NCBI RefSeq assembly: GCF_000718005.1
Contig: NZ_JODV01000007.1
Source: Actinoalloteichus_B caeruleus
GTDB taxonomy: Bacteria > Actinomycetota > Actinomycetes > Mycobacteriales > Pseudonocardiaceae
DNA: 64,000 bases
Direction: 5' to 3' (one strand)
How positions within the stretch are numbered: position 1 is the stretch's first letter; each line of letters starts with the position of its first letter. The notes beneath the pieces are model-generated. The model saw nothing but the letters and a program-made list of their open reading frames with translations. It did no database searches and was not told the origin of the DNA. This document shows positions 1-7,577 of the stretch, one piece after another. A program made the position numbers and the translations under genes.

Positions 1-1
1 A

Positions 2-61
2 CGCCGGCCGGCGGGAACCGTGGTCGCGATCGGCGTCCAGGAGGGGCGACCGACGGGCTGA
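2..61 (+). CDS. Possible C-terminal end of a gene cut by the window edge
   Basis: An open frame enters from the left edge and stops with TGA at 59-61. The last residues read GTVVAIGVQEGRPTG, a hydrophobic strand followed by a polar end, which looks like the tail of a real protein. Only about 19 residues are visible, so no family can be assigned and the fragment could be chance. Confidence 0.3.
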   Translation, partial: RRPAGTVVAIGVQEGRPTG

Positions 62-575
62 TCCAGTTCTACCACGCTCCTCGCCGATCTTTTCGCCATC
101 GAGGCCGAAAAGTGAACAACCTTGCGACGAAGTCAACAGGAAAGCGATTGCCCCCAACTCCCCAAAATGGGTCGAAACCCATTTCCTCCTGCTATTCCTA
201 CGCTGGGTGAGACCGACGAAGCCATGCGTAACCACAGCTCAGCGCCCTGTCCGGGCGCAGGCCGTTGAAGCGGGTCCCCGCGAGGTCGACACCGGGTCAC
301 GATCATCGATACCCCAGCTCACAAGGGGTAATATCGGAGCCGTTAATCGCCGGCCACGCGCCCGGGTTCCACGCCGTTGCCGCCAGGACCCGCATCGATC
401 GCCTCGTCGTCGAATTCCATTCGCGGATTCTCCCCGCGCGGGCGCCCGTTCCCACCTGGCACGCGACCCGGGCCGCCCGGTCGACCGGTCCACGTGGCCG
501 GTGGTCGCCACCGCGTCCCCCGCCACGCCTAGGATGTGGTCGGTCGATCGACCGGACGGAGCGGGGGGCGGGACG
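62..575. other. Intergenic region with no convincing gene
   Basis: This 514-base gap is less GC-rich than its surroundings between about 60 and 220, as expected of a promoter region. It holds one clear inverted repeat (165-184). Open frames run through it on both strands, but they are arginine/proline-rich, lack ribosome sites and resemble no family I know. Confidence 0.5.
165..184. repeat. Inverted repeat, 8-base arms, CGAA loop
   Basis: The arms aaatgggt (165-172) and acccattt (177-184) are perfect complements around the tetraloop cgaa. The repeat lies about 100 bases behind the truncated first gene and 390 bases before the quinone reductase. It could be a terminator for the former (there is no clear T run) or an operator. 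Confidence 0.4.
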
Positions 576-1532
576 ATGAGGGCTGCGATCTACCGGGCTC
601 CCGGCGGACCCGAGGTGCTGCGCGTCGAGACCGTCCCCGACCCCGAACCCGCAGAGGACGAGGTCCTCGTGCGCGTCGAGGCGATCAGCATCGAGGGCGG
701 CGACCTCCAGGCACGGCGTGCCGTCGACCCGGGTTCTCCGCCGCGGGTCGTGGGGTACGCGGCCGCCGGCGAGATCGTGGCCCTGGGGACGGCGGTCACC
801 AGCTTCTCGGTGGGCCAACGGGTCGTGACCTTCGGCTTCGAGGGCTCCCACGCGTCACTCCGCGCCGCGCCCGCCGCGACGACCTGGGCCGTGCCGGACG
901 GAGTGTCGAGCACGACGGCGGCCGCCGCGTTCATCGGACTCGGCACCGCCGCGTTGGCCGTGTCCCAGGCCGCGATCCAGCCCGGCGAGGCCGTCCTGGT
1001 GCAGGGCGCCACGGGCGGCGTCGGCGTCGGCCTCGTCCAACTCGCCCACCGGGCCGGAGCCAGGGTGCTCGGCACGGGCAGCGACCCGGCCGCACTCGAC
1101 GCGCTGCGCCCCCACGGCCTCACCGACGCGGTCGTCCCGCGTCCCCACGCCATCGCCGACCAGGTGAGGGCCGTGCTCGACCACGGCGCGCACGTCCTCA
1201 TCGACACCGTCGGCGGCGACGCCCTGCTGGCCGGGCTCGGAGCCGTCGAGGACGGTGGTCGTGTCGTGCTCGTCGGCGGCAGGTCCGGCGGATCGGCGGC
1301 CATCGACACCCTCCAGATCCTCGCCAGGCGGCTGACGCTGATCGGCTGCTTCCTCGGGGGTGTCATGGCGGAACCGGCGACCCGCGCCCTGCTCGACACG
1401 ATGCTCCGTGACGTCGCCACCGGTGCGCTGTCCGCTCCGGTGGACCGGGTCTACCCGCTCAGCGAGGCCGCCGCCGCCCACGCCCGCGCCGAGGAACGGG
1501 GGCGGCTCGGTCGCGTCATCATGGTCCCCTGA
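576..1532 (+). CDS. Zinc-independent MDR family NADPH:quinone oxidoreductase-like protein
   Basis: This is a medium-chain dehydrogenase/reductase of the quinone-oxidoreductase type, a cytosolic enzyme family that passes hydride from NADPH to quinones or enones. A GroES-like domain covers about residues 25-110 and a Rossmann domain follows, with the dinucleotide motif GATGGVG at residues 144-150. The cysteine cluster that holds structural zinc in alcohol dehydrogenases is absent. The ATG at 576 is preferred because family similarity begins at MRAAIY and a G-rich ribosome site precedes it, although the frame is open from 207. The gene stands alone. Its substrate cannot be told from the sequence. 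Confidence 0.85.
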   Translation: MRAAIYRAPGGPEVLRVETVPDPEPAEDEVLVRVEAISIEGGDLQARRAVDPGSPPRVVGYAAAGEIVALGTAVTSFSVGQRVVTFGFEGSHASLRAAPAATTWAVPDGVSSTTAAAAFIGLGTAALAVSQAAIQPGEAVLVQGATGGVGVGLVQLAHRAGARVLGTGSDPAALDALRPHGLTDAVVPRPHAIADQVRAVLDHGAHVLIDTVGGDALLAGLGAVEDGGRVVLVGGRSGGSAAIDTLQILARRLTLIGCFLGGVMAEPATRALLDTMLRDVATGALSAPVDRVYPLSEAAAAHARAEERGRLGRVIMVP

Positions 1533-1945
1533 GGGCAGGTGCGAGCACGGGCACGCCCGGGAACACCCCGAGGGCACTGGTCTCGTCGCGGCGCGCCCCG
1601 CCACCGTCGACCAGGCCCGCGAGGCCCACGACCAGGCGCCGAGCTCCCCGCACGTCCCGCGAGTGCGCCGCGACCACCAGCAGCCGTTGCGGCGACCGCC
1701 CGGACATGGTGACCCCCCGGGAGCCAGGTCGCGCCCTGCCGACCCAGCACGGCGGCGTGGAGCCCGCCTGGATCGCGGCGGCCCGGGGCGCCCAGCGGCC
1801 GAGGACTTCGGCACGTATTCGGCACAGCCGCCCTGATTTGGGCACGCACTGGGCACAAGCGGCCGCTGCGAGCCGGACACGGCGGACGACGCACGAACGC
1901 CCCGGTCAGCTGTTCTCGCAGCTCACCGGGGCGTTCTGGCTGGTG
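1533..1945. other. Gap between the MDR gene and tRNA-Tyr, no convincing gene
   Basis: This 413-base stretch has open frames on both strands but no ribosome site or recognisable protein. Just before the tRNA 3' end, a plus-strand frame reads GTHWAQ and then runs into the tRNA. That is a pattern I associate with the ends of tRNA-targeting integrase genes, so a worn attachment-site scar is conceivable but unproven. Confidence 0.4.
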
Positions 1946-2026
1946 TGGCGGGTGAAGGATTCGAACCTTCGTAGCTTGCGCGACGGATTTACAGTCCGCT
2001 CCCTTTGGCCGCTCGGGCAACCCGCC
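1946..2026 (-). tRNA. tRNA-Tyr (anticodon GTA)
   Basis: Read on the minus strand, the 7-base acceptor arms ggcgggt (2026-2020) and acccgcc (1953-1947) pair. The anticodon loop is CTGTAAA with GTA, and the T arm carries GGTTCGAATCC. The short stem between the anticodon and T arms fits a class II tRNA, as expected for bacterial tyrosine tRNA. The discriminator base is A at 1946. CCA is not encoded directly behind it, so it must be added after transcription. Confidence 0.95.
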
Positions 2027-2308
2027 TTGCCGAACCGTCACCCGATCCGACGCCACAGAGCATACACACACCACCGGTGGTACCCGCACGGGGGTTGCGG
2101 TCGGCGTGTCGCCCGCTCGGCCACGGCTCGCGGAAGCCCGCCGCGCACCATTCCTCCCGCGCGGGGAGCCGGCGTCGCGCGGGTGGTATCGGCCCTGGCG
2201 GGAGGGGCGGGTGCGACGCGGTGGAGCGACCGCGCCTAGTAGGTTTGCGCCACCACAGGCGATGCGGCGCCCTGCCGTGTCGGCACACGACCGCGGAGGT
2301 GGGGCCAG

Positions 2309-2800
2309 GTGGCGGACGCGTCATTCGACGTCGTGAGCAAGGTCGACCGCCAGGAGGTGGACAACGCGCTCAACCAGGCGGCCAAGGAGCTGTCGAGCCG
2401 TTTCGACTTCCGGGGGACCGGGACCAGGATCTCCTGGGCCGGCGAGGAGGCGGTGACGATCGAGTCCGAGACCGAGGAGCGCTGCCGGGCCGCGATCGAG
2501 GTCTTCAAGGAGAAGCTCATCAAGCGGGGCATCTCGATGAAGGCGTTCGAGGTGGGTGACCCCGCCCTGTCCGGGCAGGTCCACAAGGTCACTGGCAAGA
2601 TCATCCAGGGCATCGCCAGCGACAAGGCCAAGCAGATCGCCAAGAAGATCCGGGACGAGGGCCCGAAGGGCGTGCAGGCGCAGATCCAGGGTGAGCAGCT
2701 CCGGGTGTCGGCCAAGAAGAAGGACGACCTCCAGAAGACCATCACCCTGCTCAAGGAAGCCGACTTCGACATCGCGCTCCAGTTCACCAACTACCGGTAG
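2309..2800 (+). CDS. yajQ: YajQ family nucleotide-binding protein
   Basis: This 163-residue protein matches the YajQ (UPF0234) family across its full normal length, starting ADASFDVVSKVDRQEVDNA and ending in FDIALQFTNYR. Members are small cytosolic proteins with two ferredoxin-like alpha/beta domains. Some bind cyclic di-GMP (established in Xanthomonas) and bind nucleic acid or transcription factors. The GTG start at 2309 has a good ribosome site (ggaggt, 2295-2300). It is a single-gene unit. Whether this copy binds cyclic di-GMP is not visible from the sequence. Confidence 0.92.
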   Translation: MADASFDVVSKVDRQEVDNALNQAAKELSSRFDFRGTGTRISWAGEEAVTIESETEERCRAAIEVFKEKLIKRGISMKAFEVGDPALSGQVHKVTGKIIQGIASDKAKQIAKKIRDEGPKGVQAQIQGEQLRVSAKKKDDLQKTITLLKEADFDIALQFTNYR

Positions 2801-3062
2801 GCCAGCGCCGCCCCCGGTCGTCCTGGTCGGGCGGTCCAGGCGACCAGGGTGCGGTGGCGGTGCTCGTCGCCCGCCCTCGTCGGGTGCGCGCCTGGTCTCC
2901 TGCCGCCGAGGAGCGTCCGAGGCGGCCCGGGCAGGCGCCACGCGCCGCTCGTCCTCCGGTGGGTGGCGCGGGGAACCCGGTCTCGCCGGAGGACGGCTGT
3001 GCGGTGACTTCGGCAATCGTGCGGTGCCGCGACGCGGCGCGAGCGGGTAACGTCCTGGCACC

Positions 3063-3941
3063 GTGAAGGGGATTGTGCTTGCCGGCGGCAGCGGTACCCG
3101 ACTGCACCCGATCACCCAGGCGGTGTCCAAGCAGTTGTTGCCGGTCTACGACAAGCCGATGATCTACTACCCGATCTCGGTGTTGATGCTCGCCGGAGTC
3201 AGGGAGATCCTGATCATCTCGACTCCCCAGGACCTCCCGCTGTTCCGCCGGCTGCTGGGCGACGGCCAGCAGCTGGGCCTGCGCTTCGAGTACGCGGTGC
3301 AGCCGGAGCCCAACGGGCTCGCCGAGGCGTTCCTGATCGGGGCCGACTTCATCGGTGAGGACGACGTCGCCCTGGTGCTGGGCGACAACATCTTCTACGG
3401 GCACGGGCTGCCCCGACTGCTGAGCAGGCACTCCGCCTCGGTGGACGGGTGCGTGTTGTTCGGTTACCCGGTGCAGGACCCGGAACGGTACGGCGTCGGC
3501 GAGGTCGACGCGCACGGCCGGTTGCTCTCGATCGAGGAGAAACCGCTCACGCCGAAGTCGAACAAGGCGATCACCGGGTTGTACTTCTACGACAACGACG
3601 TGATCGAGATCGCCAAGCAGCTCACGCCGTCACCGAGGGGCGAGCTGGAGATCACCGACGTGAACCTCGCCTACCTGCGGGAGGGCCGCGCCCAGCTGGT
3701 GGACCTGGGGCGCGGCTTCGCCTGGCTGGACACCGGGACGCACGACGCGATGTTGGCGGCGGGGCAGTTCGTCCAGGTGCTGGAGGCCCGACAGGGCGTC
3801 CGGATCGCCTGCCTCGAGGAGATCGCGCTGCGCATGGGGTACATCGACGCCGAGGCGTGCCACGCGCTGGGGGTCACGCTCGCCAAGTCCGGGTACGGCC
3901 GCTACGTGATGGACGTCGCGCGGGGCATCCTCGACGGCTGA
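3063..3941 (+). CDS. rmlA: Glucose-1-phosphate thymidylyltransferase
   Basis: RmlA joins glucose-1-phosphate to dTTP to give dTDP-glucose, the first step of dTDP-L-rhamnose synthesis. In mycolata and their relatives, rhamnose links arabinogalactan to peptidoglycan. The 292 residues match the usual length. The nucleotide-binding motif GGSGTRLHP lies at residues 8-16, the substrate segment SKQLLPVYDKPMIYYP follows, and GDNIFYG carries the metal-binding aspartate. GTG at 3063 is the only start that gives the conserved KGIVLAGG beginning. No rmlB, rmlC or rmlD gene lies nearby, so this copy is separated from the rest of the pathway. Confidence 0.93.
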   Translation: MKGIVLAGGSGTRLHPITQAVSKQLLPVYDKPMIYYPISVLMLAGVREILIISTPQDLPLFRRLLGDGQQLGLRFEYAVQPEPNGLAEAFLIGADFIGEDDVALVLGDNIFYGHGLPRLLSRHSASVDGCVLFGYPVQDPERYGVGEVDAHGRLLSIEEKPLTPKSNKAITGLYFYDNDVIEIAKQLTPSPRGELEITDVNLAYLREGRAQLVDLGRGFAWLDTGTHDAMLAAGQFVQVLEARQGVRIACLEEIALRMGYIDAEACHALGVTLAKSGYGRYVMDVARGILDG

Positions 3942-3958
3942 GGGCTCCCCTCCCCCGA

Positions 3959-3994
3959 GCTGGCGGCCCGAGGCGCGCCGGCCTCGGAGCCAGC
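3959..3994. terminator. Bidirectional hairpin terminator between rmlA and htpX
   Basis: The arms gctggc (3959-3964) with gccagc (3989-3994) and ccgaggc (3968-3974) with gcctcgg (3981-3987) form a long hairpin with one small bulge. It sits exactly between the stops of two convergent genes, 18 bases behind rmlA and 6 behind htpX. There is no strong T run, which is common in GC-rich actinobacteria. Confidence 0.65.
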
Positions 3995-3999
3995 CCGCC

Positions 4000-4869
4000 T
4001 CACCAGGGCAGTTGCCGGCCGGCGAGTTGCTCGAGTCGGCGAACCCGGTCGTCGATGGGGGGGTGGGTGGAGAACATCCTGGCCATCCCCTCCCCCGGGC
4101 GGAACGGGTTGGCGATCATCAGGTGCGACTCGGACACGAGCCGGGGTTCCGGAGCGAGTGGCGCCTCCCGGGTACCCCGTTCCAGCTTCCGCAGCGCGGA
4201 GGCGAGGGCGAGCGGGTCACCGGTCAGCTCCGCGCCGGAGGCGTCCGCCTGGTACTCGCGCGACCGGCTCACCGCCATCTGGACGACGGCGGCGGCGATC
4301 GGGCCGAGCAGCGCGATGAGCAGCAACGCGAAGGGGTTCGAGCGGTTGCCGTTGCCGCCGAAGGCACCGAAGAACATGGCGAAGTTCGCCAGGAAGGTCA
4401 CCACGCTGGCGAGCGCGCCGGCGACCGAGGAGATGAGGATGTCCCGGTTGTAGACGTGGGAGAGCTCGTGGCCCAGCACGCCGCGCAGTTCCCGTTCGTC
4501 CAGCAGGCGCAGGATGCCGGTGGTGCAGCAGACCGCGGCGTTGCGCGGGTTGCGGCCGGTGGCGAAGGCGTTGGGTGCCTCGGTGGGGCTCACGTAGAGC
4601 CGCGGCATCGGCTGCCGGGCGCTGGTGGCCAGCTCCCGGACGATCCGGTACATCGCCGGTTGTTCCGCCTCGGAGACGGGCCTGGCGCGCATGGCGCGCA
4701 GGGCGAGCTTGTCGGAGTTGAAGTAGGCGTAGCCGTTCACGGCCAGCGCCAGCACCAGACCGATCAGCAGGCCGGTCCGCGCTCCGATCACACCCGCGAC
4801 GACGATGATGAGCGCGCTGAGGCCGCCGAGGAGCAGCGCGGTCTTCAGCCCGTTCCAATGCTTGTGCAC
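4000..4869 (-). CDS. htpX: Membrane zinc metalloprotease HtpX
   Basis: HtpX is a membrane-bound protease that removes misfolded membrane proteins. The N-terminus has two hydrophobic segments (residues about 10-50), the zinc motif HELSH lies near residue 134, and the third ligand lies in SREYQADASGAELTG; a second hydrophobic pair sits between them. The GTG at 4869 gives 289 residues, the family's normal size, and has a strong ribosome site (ggagg) about eight bases upstream. The frame extends further upstream without family similarity. The gene order htpX next to a second partial nuo set is, as I recall, also seen in Streptomyces. Confidence 0.93.
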   Translation of the reverse strand: MHKHWNGLKTALLLGGLSALIIVVAGVIGARTGLLIGLVLALAVNGYAYFNSDKLALRAMRARPVSEAEQPAMYRIVRELATSARQPMPRLYVSPTEAPNAFATGRNPRNAAVCCTTGILRLLDERELRGVLGHELSHVYNRDILISSVAGALASVVTFLANFAMFFGAFGGNGNRSNPFALLLIALLGPIAAAVVQMAVSRSREYQADASGAELTGDPLALASALRKLERGTREAPLAPEPRLVSESHLMIANPFRPGEGMARMFSTHPPIDDRVRRLEQLAGRQLPW

Positions 4870-4909
4870 GTCGTATCGCCTCCGCCGGATCACTCGACTG
4901 CCGGTGCGG

Positions 4910-5455
4910 TTACGTCCGTCCGAACAACGTGCTGGGCCGACCGGACGTTCCCCCACTCACTTTCTGTGACCGAGGTCCCGTTCGCTCGGGAGGTGGTTCC
5001 GCTCCGTCGTCCAGCGGCGGGGGAGGAGGGACGGCGGCGACCGAGGCCGTCAGGTCGTCCCGCTCCGCCACCAGCTCCGACGTCGCTCCCAGTCCGCCAG
5101 CGCCCCCGGTCCCCGGGTAGTCGTGGGTCTCGGCCCAGTGGAGGGCGTCGAAGGGGCAGACCTCGACGCAGATCCCGCAGTACAGGCACTGTCCGTAGTC
5201 GATGGCGAACCGGTCGAGCACCGGTTGCCTGCGGTCCCGCGCCCGTCCCGGCTGCGGGAGCGTCTCCGTGTGGGACTCGATGTGGATGCACCAGTCCGGG
5301 CACTCGCGGGCGCACAGCATGCAGACGGTGCAGTTCGCCTCCACGAGGGCGATGGCGCCCCGGGATCGCGCCGGGACCCCCGAGCGCCCGCCGTGGGTGC
5401 CGGTGGTGTCCCCCGGACCGGTTCCGCTGTCGGTCGTCGGCCGCACGCCGCTCAC
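4910..5455 (-). CDS. NuoI-like 2[4Fe-4S] ferredoxin subunit of an orphan NuoBCI set
   Basis: This 181-residue protein has two complete ferredoxin motifs, CTVCMLCARECP near residue 40 and CLYCGICVEVCP near residue 88. Each has four cysteines, as in NuoI and hydrogenase-4 type ferredoxin subunits that carry electrons to the quinone site. The stretch ALVEANCTVCMLCARECPDW differs clearly from the operonic NuoI at 23897-24463. The C-terminal 60 residues are proline-rich and probably disordered. The GTG start at 5455 overlaps the upstream NuoC-like stop as GTGA, so the two are translationally coupled. It is the last gene of a three-gene unit. Confidence 0.8.
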   Translation of the reverse strand: MSGVRPTTDSGTGPGDTTGTHGGRSGVPARSRGAIALVEANCTVCMLCARECPDWCIHIESHTETLPQPGRARDRRQPVLDRFAIDYGQCLYCGICVEVCPFDALHWAETHDYPGTGGAGGLGATSELVAERDDLTASVAAVPPPPPLDDGAEPPPERTGPRSQKVSGGTSGRPSTLFGRT

Positions 5456-6039
5456 GGTCCTTCCCTCCTGGGTCCCCACGACGGGTCCGGCACGCCCGGC
5501 GGCGTGCCGCGCCGCCGGCCGCCCGTCGCGGCGTCGGCGGTGGACTCCCCCGGCTCCGGAGCTCCGGGCCAGGGGCGGGTGGCCCGGGAGGCCAGCACGA
5601 AGTCCTTCCGCAGGGGGTGGCCGACGAAGGAGGGGGCCAGCAACAGCGGTGGTGTCGCCAGCCCGGTCACGTCGAGCCCGAACATCTCCGCGAGCTCCCG
5701 TTCGTGCCAGGCGGCGCCGTCCCACACCTGGTGCAGGCTGGGCAGGGTTCCGCCGGACACCACCTGGGTGCGGAGCAGCAGCCCGAGGCGGCGCGCGGGG
5801 TCCACGACGTGCAGGGTGACGCGGTGTGCCCGCCCTGGTTCCTCGGTGGGGGCACCGTCGTCCTCCGCGCCGAGCCAGTCGAAGAGGGCGCATCCGAGGA
5901 GGTCGCGGGCGGCGAGGGCCGCGCCGGGCCAGCTGGTGAGCGGCACGGACACCGCGTGCTGGCCGAACTCCGAGGAGATCTCGGCGTCCGTCAGGTGTCT
6001 CGACAGCTCCTCGGCGAGTTCCGCGGATCCGGCCCTCAT
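5452..6039 (-). CDS. NuoC-like (30 kDa) subunit of an orphan NuoBCI set
   Basis: This 195-residue protein resembles the 30 kDa complex I subunit. The segment HERELAEMFGLDVTG followed by GHPLRKDF is the family signature, normally seen as ERE..DMFGI...GHPLRKDYPL. It is shorter than the operonic NuoC at 31910-32686 (258 residues), and the region between the two halves of the signature is compressed, more like energy-converting hydrogenase versions. The ATG at 6039 overlaps the stop of the NuoB-like gene (ATGA). The last 50 residues are Gly/Pro/Arg-rich. It presumably pairs with the adjacent NuoB- and NuoI-like proteins. Confidence 0.72.
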   Translation of the reverse strand: MRAGSAELAEELSRHLTDAEISSEFGQHAVSVPLTSWPGAALAARDLLGCALFDWLGAEDDGAPTEEPGRAHRVTLHVVDPARRLGLLLRTQVVSGGTLPSLHQVWDGAAWHERELAEMFGLDVTGLATPPLLLAPSFVGHPLRKDFVLASRATRPWPGAPEPGESTADAATGGRRRGTPPGVPDPSWGPRREGP

Positions 6040-6542
6040 GCGGTGTCCCCCTCGGATGTGCCCGGTGCGCTGGCCGTGCCGGGTGTCGCGCCCTCGGTGA
6101 GCATCCGGTGGAGGGCGCGCAGTCCGCCCAGCACGGCGTCGGGGCGGGGCGGGCAGCCGGGGACCGCGACGTGGACCGGGAGCAACTGGTCGATGCCCTT
6201 GGTGACGCTGTAGGAGTCCCAGTAGGGGCCGCCGGTGTTGCTGCAGGCTCCGACCGAGAGGACGTAGCGGGGCTCCGGTAGTTCGGCGTAGGTGGCCAGC
6301 ACGGCGGGGAGCATCACGTCGGTGACCGTCCCGGACACCACCAGCACCCACCCGATGGGGAGGTCCGGGGGTTCGGTGGCGTCTGGTTCGGTGGGGGCGC
6401 CCTCCTCGTGGAGTGCCGCCATCACCTCGACACCGCAGCAGGCGAGCCCCAGGTCGAGCACGGTGACCCGGAACCGCCCCTCCCACGACAGCGATGTCCG
6501 CCGAGGTGCGGGTGGGCCGAGTCGGAGTGGGGTGGTGGTCAC
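6036..6542 (-). CDS. NuoB-like subunit of an orphan NuoBCI set
   Basis: This 168-residue protein has the full set of NuoB cluster-N2 ligands: the tandem cysteines in ACCGVEVM near residue 36, the cysteine in GACSNTGG, and that in GCPPRP. In complex I, NuoB holds the last iron-sulfur cluster before the quinone. It begins a tightly overlapping NuoB-NuoC-NuoI unit that lacks NuoD and every membrane subunit. The inserted acidic loop EEGAPTEPDATEPPDLP after the CC motif is not found in the operonic copy at 32700-33251, so this is not a recent duplicate. Its partner proteins are unknown. Confidence 0.8.
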   Translation of the reverse strand: MTTTPLRLGPPAPRRTSLSWEGRFRVTVLDLGLACCGVEVMAALHEEGAPTEPDATEPPDLPIGWVLVVSGTVTDVMLPAVLATYAELPEPRYVLSVGACSNTGGPYWDSYSVTKGIDQLLPVHVAVPGCPPRPDAVLGGLRALHRMLTEGATPGTASAPGTSEGDTA

Positions 6543-6638
6543 GAGGCGACAGCGTAGGCGGGGTGGGCGGCCGGGGACCCGGCGGTGAGCCGTCGGACTC
6601 GCTCGGCGGAGGTGACCGGCCGGAGGGGTGGGGGGTGG

Positions 6639-7004
6639 TCAGCCCGGTGGGGGCAGCGGGGAGCCGAACCGGATCAGGTTGCCGTCGGGGTCGACGTGCG
6701 CGCCCTCCAGGAGCCCGTGGTCGGTGGCGACCGGCGGCCGGGTGGTGCCGAGGGAGGAGCTCGCCTCCCAGGCGGCGGCGAGCGCGGCGGCGTCGTCGAC
6801 GTAGAGGTAGGCGGCGCCGGCGCTGGTCGCCGGGTCGTGCCCCACCACGGGGGTGAGGTGGATCTCGACCTCGTCCCGCTGGGCGAAGGCGTAGCTGGCG
6901 TCGTCGTGGGCCGCCACCTCGAAGCCGAGCGTCCGGTAGTGCTCCATCGCGGCGAGCAGGTCGCGGACGGGGAGGATCGGGGCGATGCGGCGGGCGGTGA
7001 CCAT
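6639..7004 (-). CDS. VOC superfamily (glyoxalase / bleomycin-resistance-like) protein
   Basis: This 121-residue protein has the single-module vicinal-oxygen-chelate pattern: ILPVRDLLAAMEHYRTLGFEV at the start, EIHLTP in the middle, and DGLLEGAHVDPDGNLIRFG at the end. Members are small cytosolic dimers that bind metals or drugs and act in detoxification or as antibiotic-binding proteins. The ATG at 7004 gives the family's length. The frame runs further upstream without similarity. It is transcribed alone, just before the orphan NuoBCI unit and in the same direction. Its substrate is unknown. Confidence 0.78.
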   Translation of the reverse strand: MVTARRIAPILPVRDLLAAMEHYRTLGFEVAAHDDASYAFAQRDEVEIHLTPVVGHDPATSAGAAYLYVDDAAALAAAWEASSSLGTTRPPVATDHGLLEGAHVDPDGNLIRFGSPLPPPG

Positions 7005-7235
7005 GACGGTCAGCCTCTCACGGCCGGCCGCCGGGGAGCGGAGCACGAAGTCCGGGGTTCGGCGAGCCGAGGGAACTCGCTGCCCTCCCCTCACCTGGAC
7101 GGGCGAAGAGATCCACTCGATGCGGTCAGGACAGGCCGAGGGGCGAGCGGCCGCCACTACGTTTGACCTCTTGATCATCCAGGGCTTCCCGCCGGATGGC
7201 GGCGTGGCCATGTCCCGGACGAAGAGGTCATCACA

Positions 7236-7481
7236 GTGTTGAAGCAGTTTGGAACGGTCTCCGCCGCGGTTGCCGGTCTGCTCGCCGCCGGCGCCCCGGC
7301 CGCCTTCGCCGCCGAGGCGGGGAACCGGCTGGACCCGGCGCTCGACCGGCTGGGGACCGAGGTGGAGAACCACGTCTGCGCGACCACCGTCGTGGTCGGC
7401 GCGGTCACCGGCGGCAAGCTGTACGACCCCGTGTACGACACCTGCCTGGCCGACAAGCTGGCCGAGGCGGGCATGCTCTGA
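7236..7481 (+). CDS. Small secreted protein with one cysteine pair
   Basis: This 81-residue protein begins with a lysine, a hydrophobic run rich in Ala/Val/Leu and an AFAAEA signal-peptidase site near residue 28. That leaves about 53 mature residues. The mature part holds exactly two cysteines (HVCATT and DTCLAD), 20 residues apart, likely a disulfide. The GTG at 7236 is the apparent start. I do not recognise a family; small secreted proteins of this form are frequent in filamentous actinobacteria. It is convergent with the dimethylargininase gene. Confidence 0.65.
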   Translation: MLKQFGTVSAAVAGLLAAGAPAAFAAEAGNRLDPALDRLGTEVENHVCATTVVVGAVTGGKLYDPVYDTCLADKLAEAGML

Positions 7482-7487
7482 CGGGTG

Positions 7488-7517
7488 GGGCCGGCCGGCG
7501 CGCGGGCCGGCCGGCCC
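7488..7517. terminator. Bidirectional hairpin terminator
   Basis: The arms gggccggcc (7488-7496) and ggccggccc (7509-7517) are perfect complements around a 12-base loop. The hairpin lies six bases behind the stop of the small secreted protein gene and before the stop of the convergent dimethylargininase gene. There is no T run. Confidence 0.55.
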
Positions 7518-7577
7518 GTGTCGGCCAGGCGCGCCTCCCGGGGCGCGACGTCGACTCCGGTCCGACGCCGGTCCGCC

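Noticed and set aside
1706..2239. Plus-strand frame reading VKDSNLRS
   Set aside because: This is the reverse-complement translation of the tRNA-Tyr T and anticodon arms, a common artefact.
3063..3941. rmlA as a sign of a natural-product sugar cluster
   Set aside because: No rmlB, glycosyltransferase, polyketide or peptide synthase gene lies near; housekeeping cell-wall use is more likely.
4870..4956. N-terminal extension of htpX
   Set aside because: The extra residues are basic and unlike the family; the GTG at 4869 has a good ribosome site and gives the normal length.
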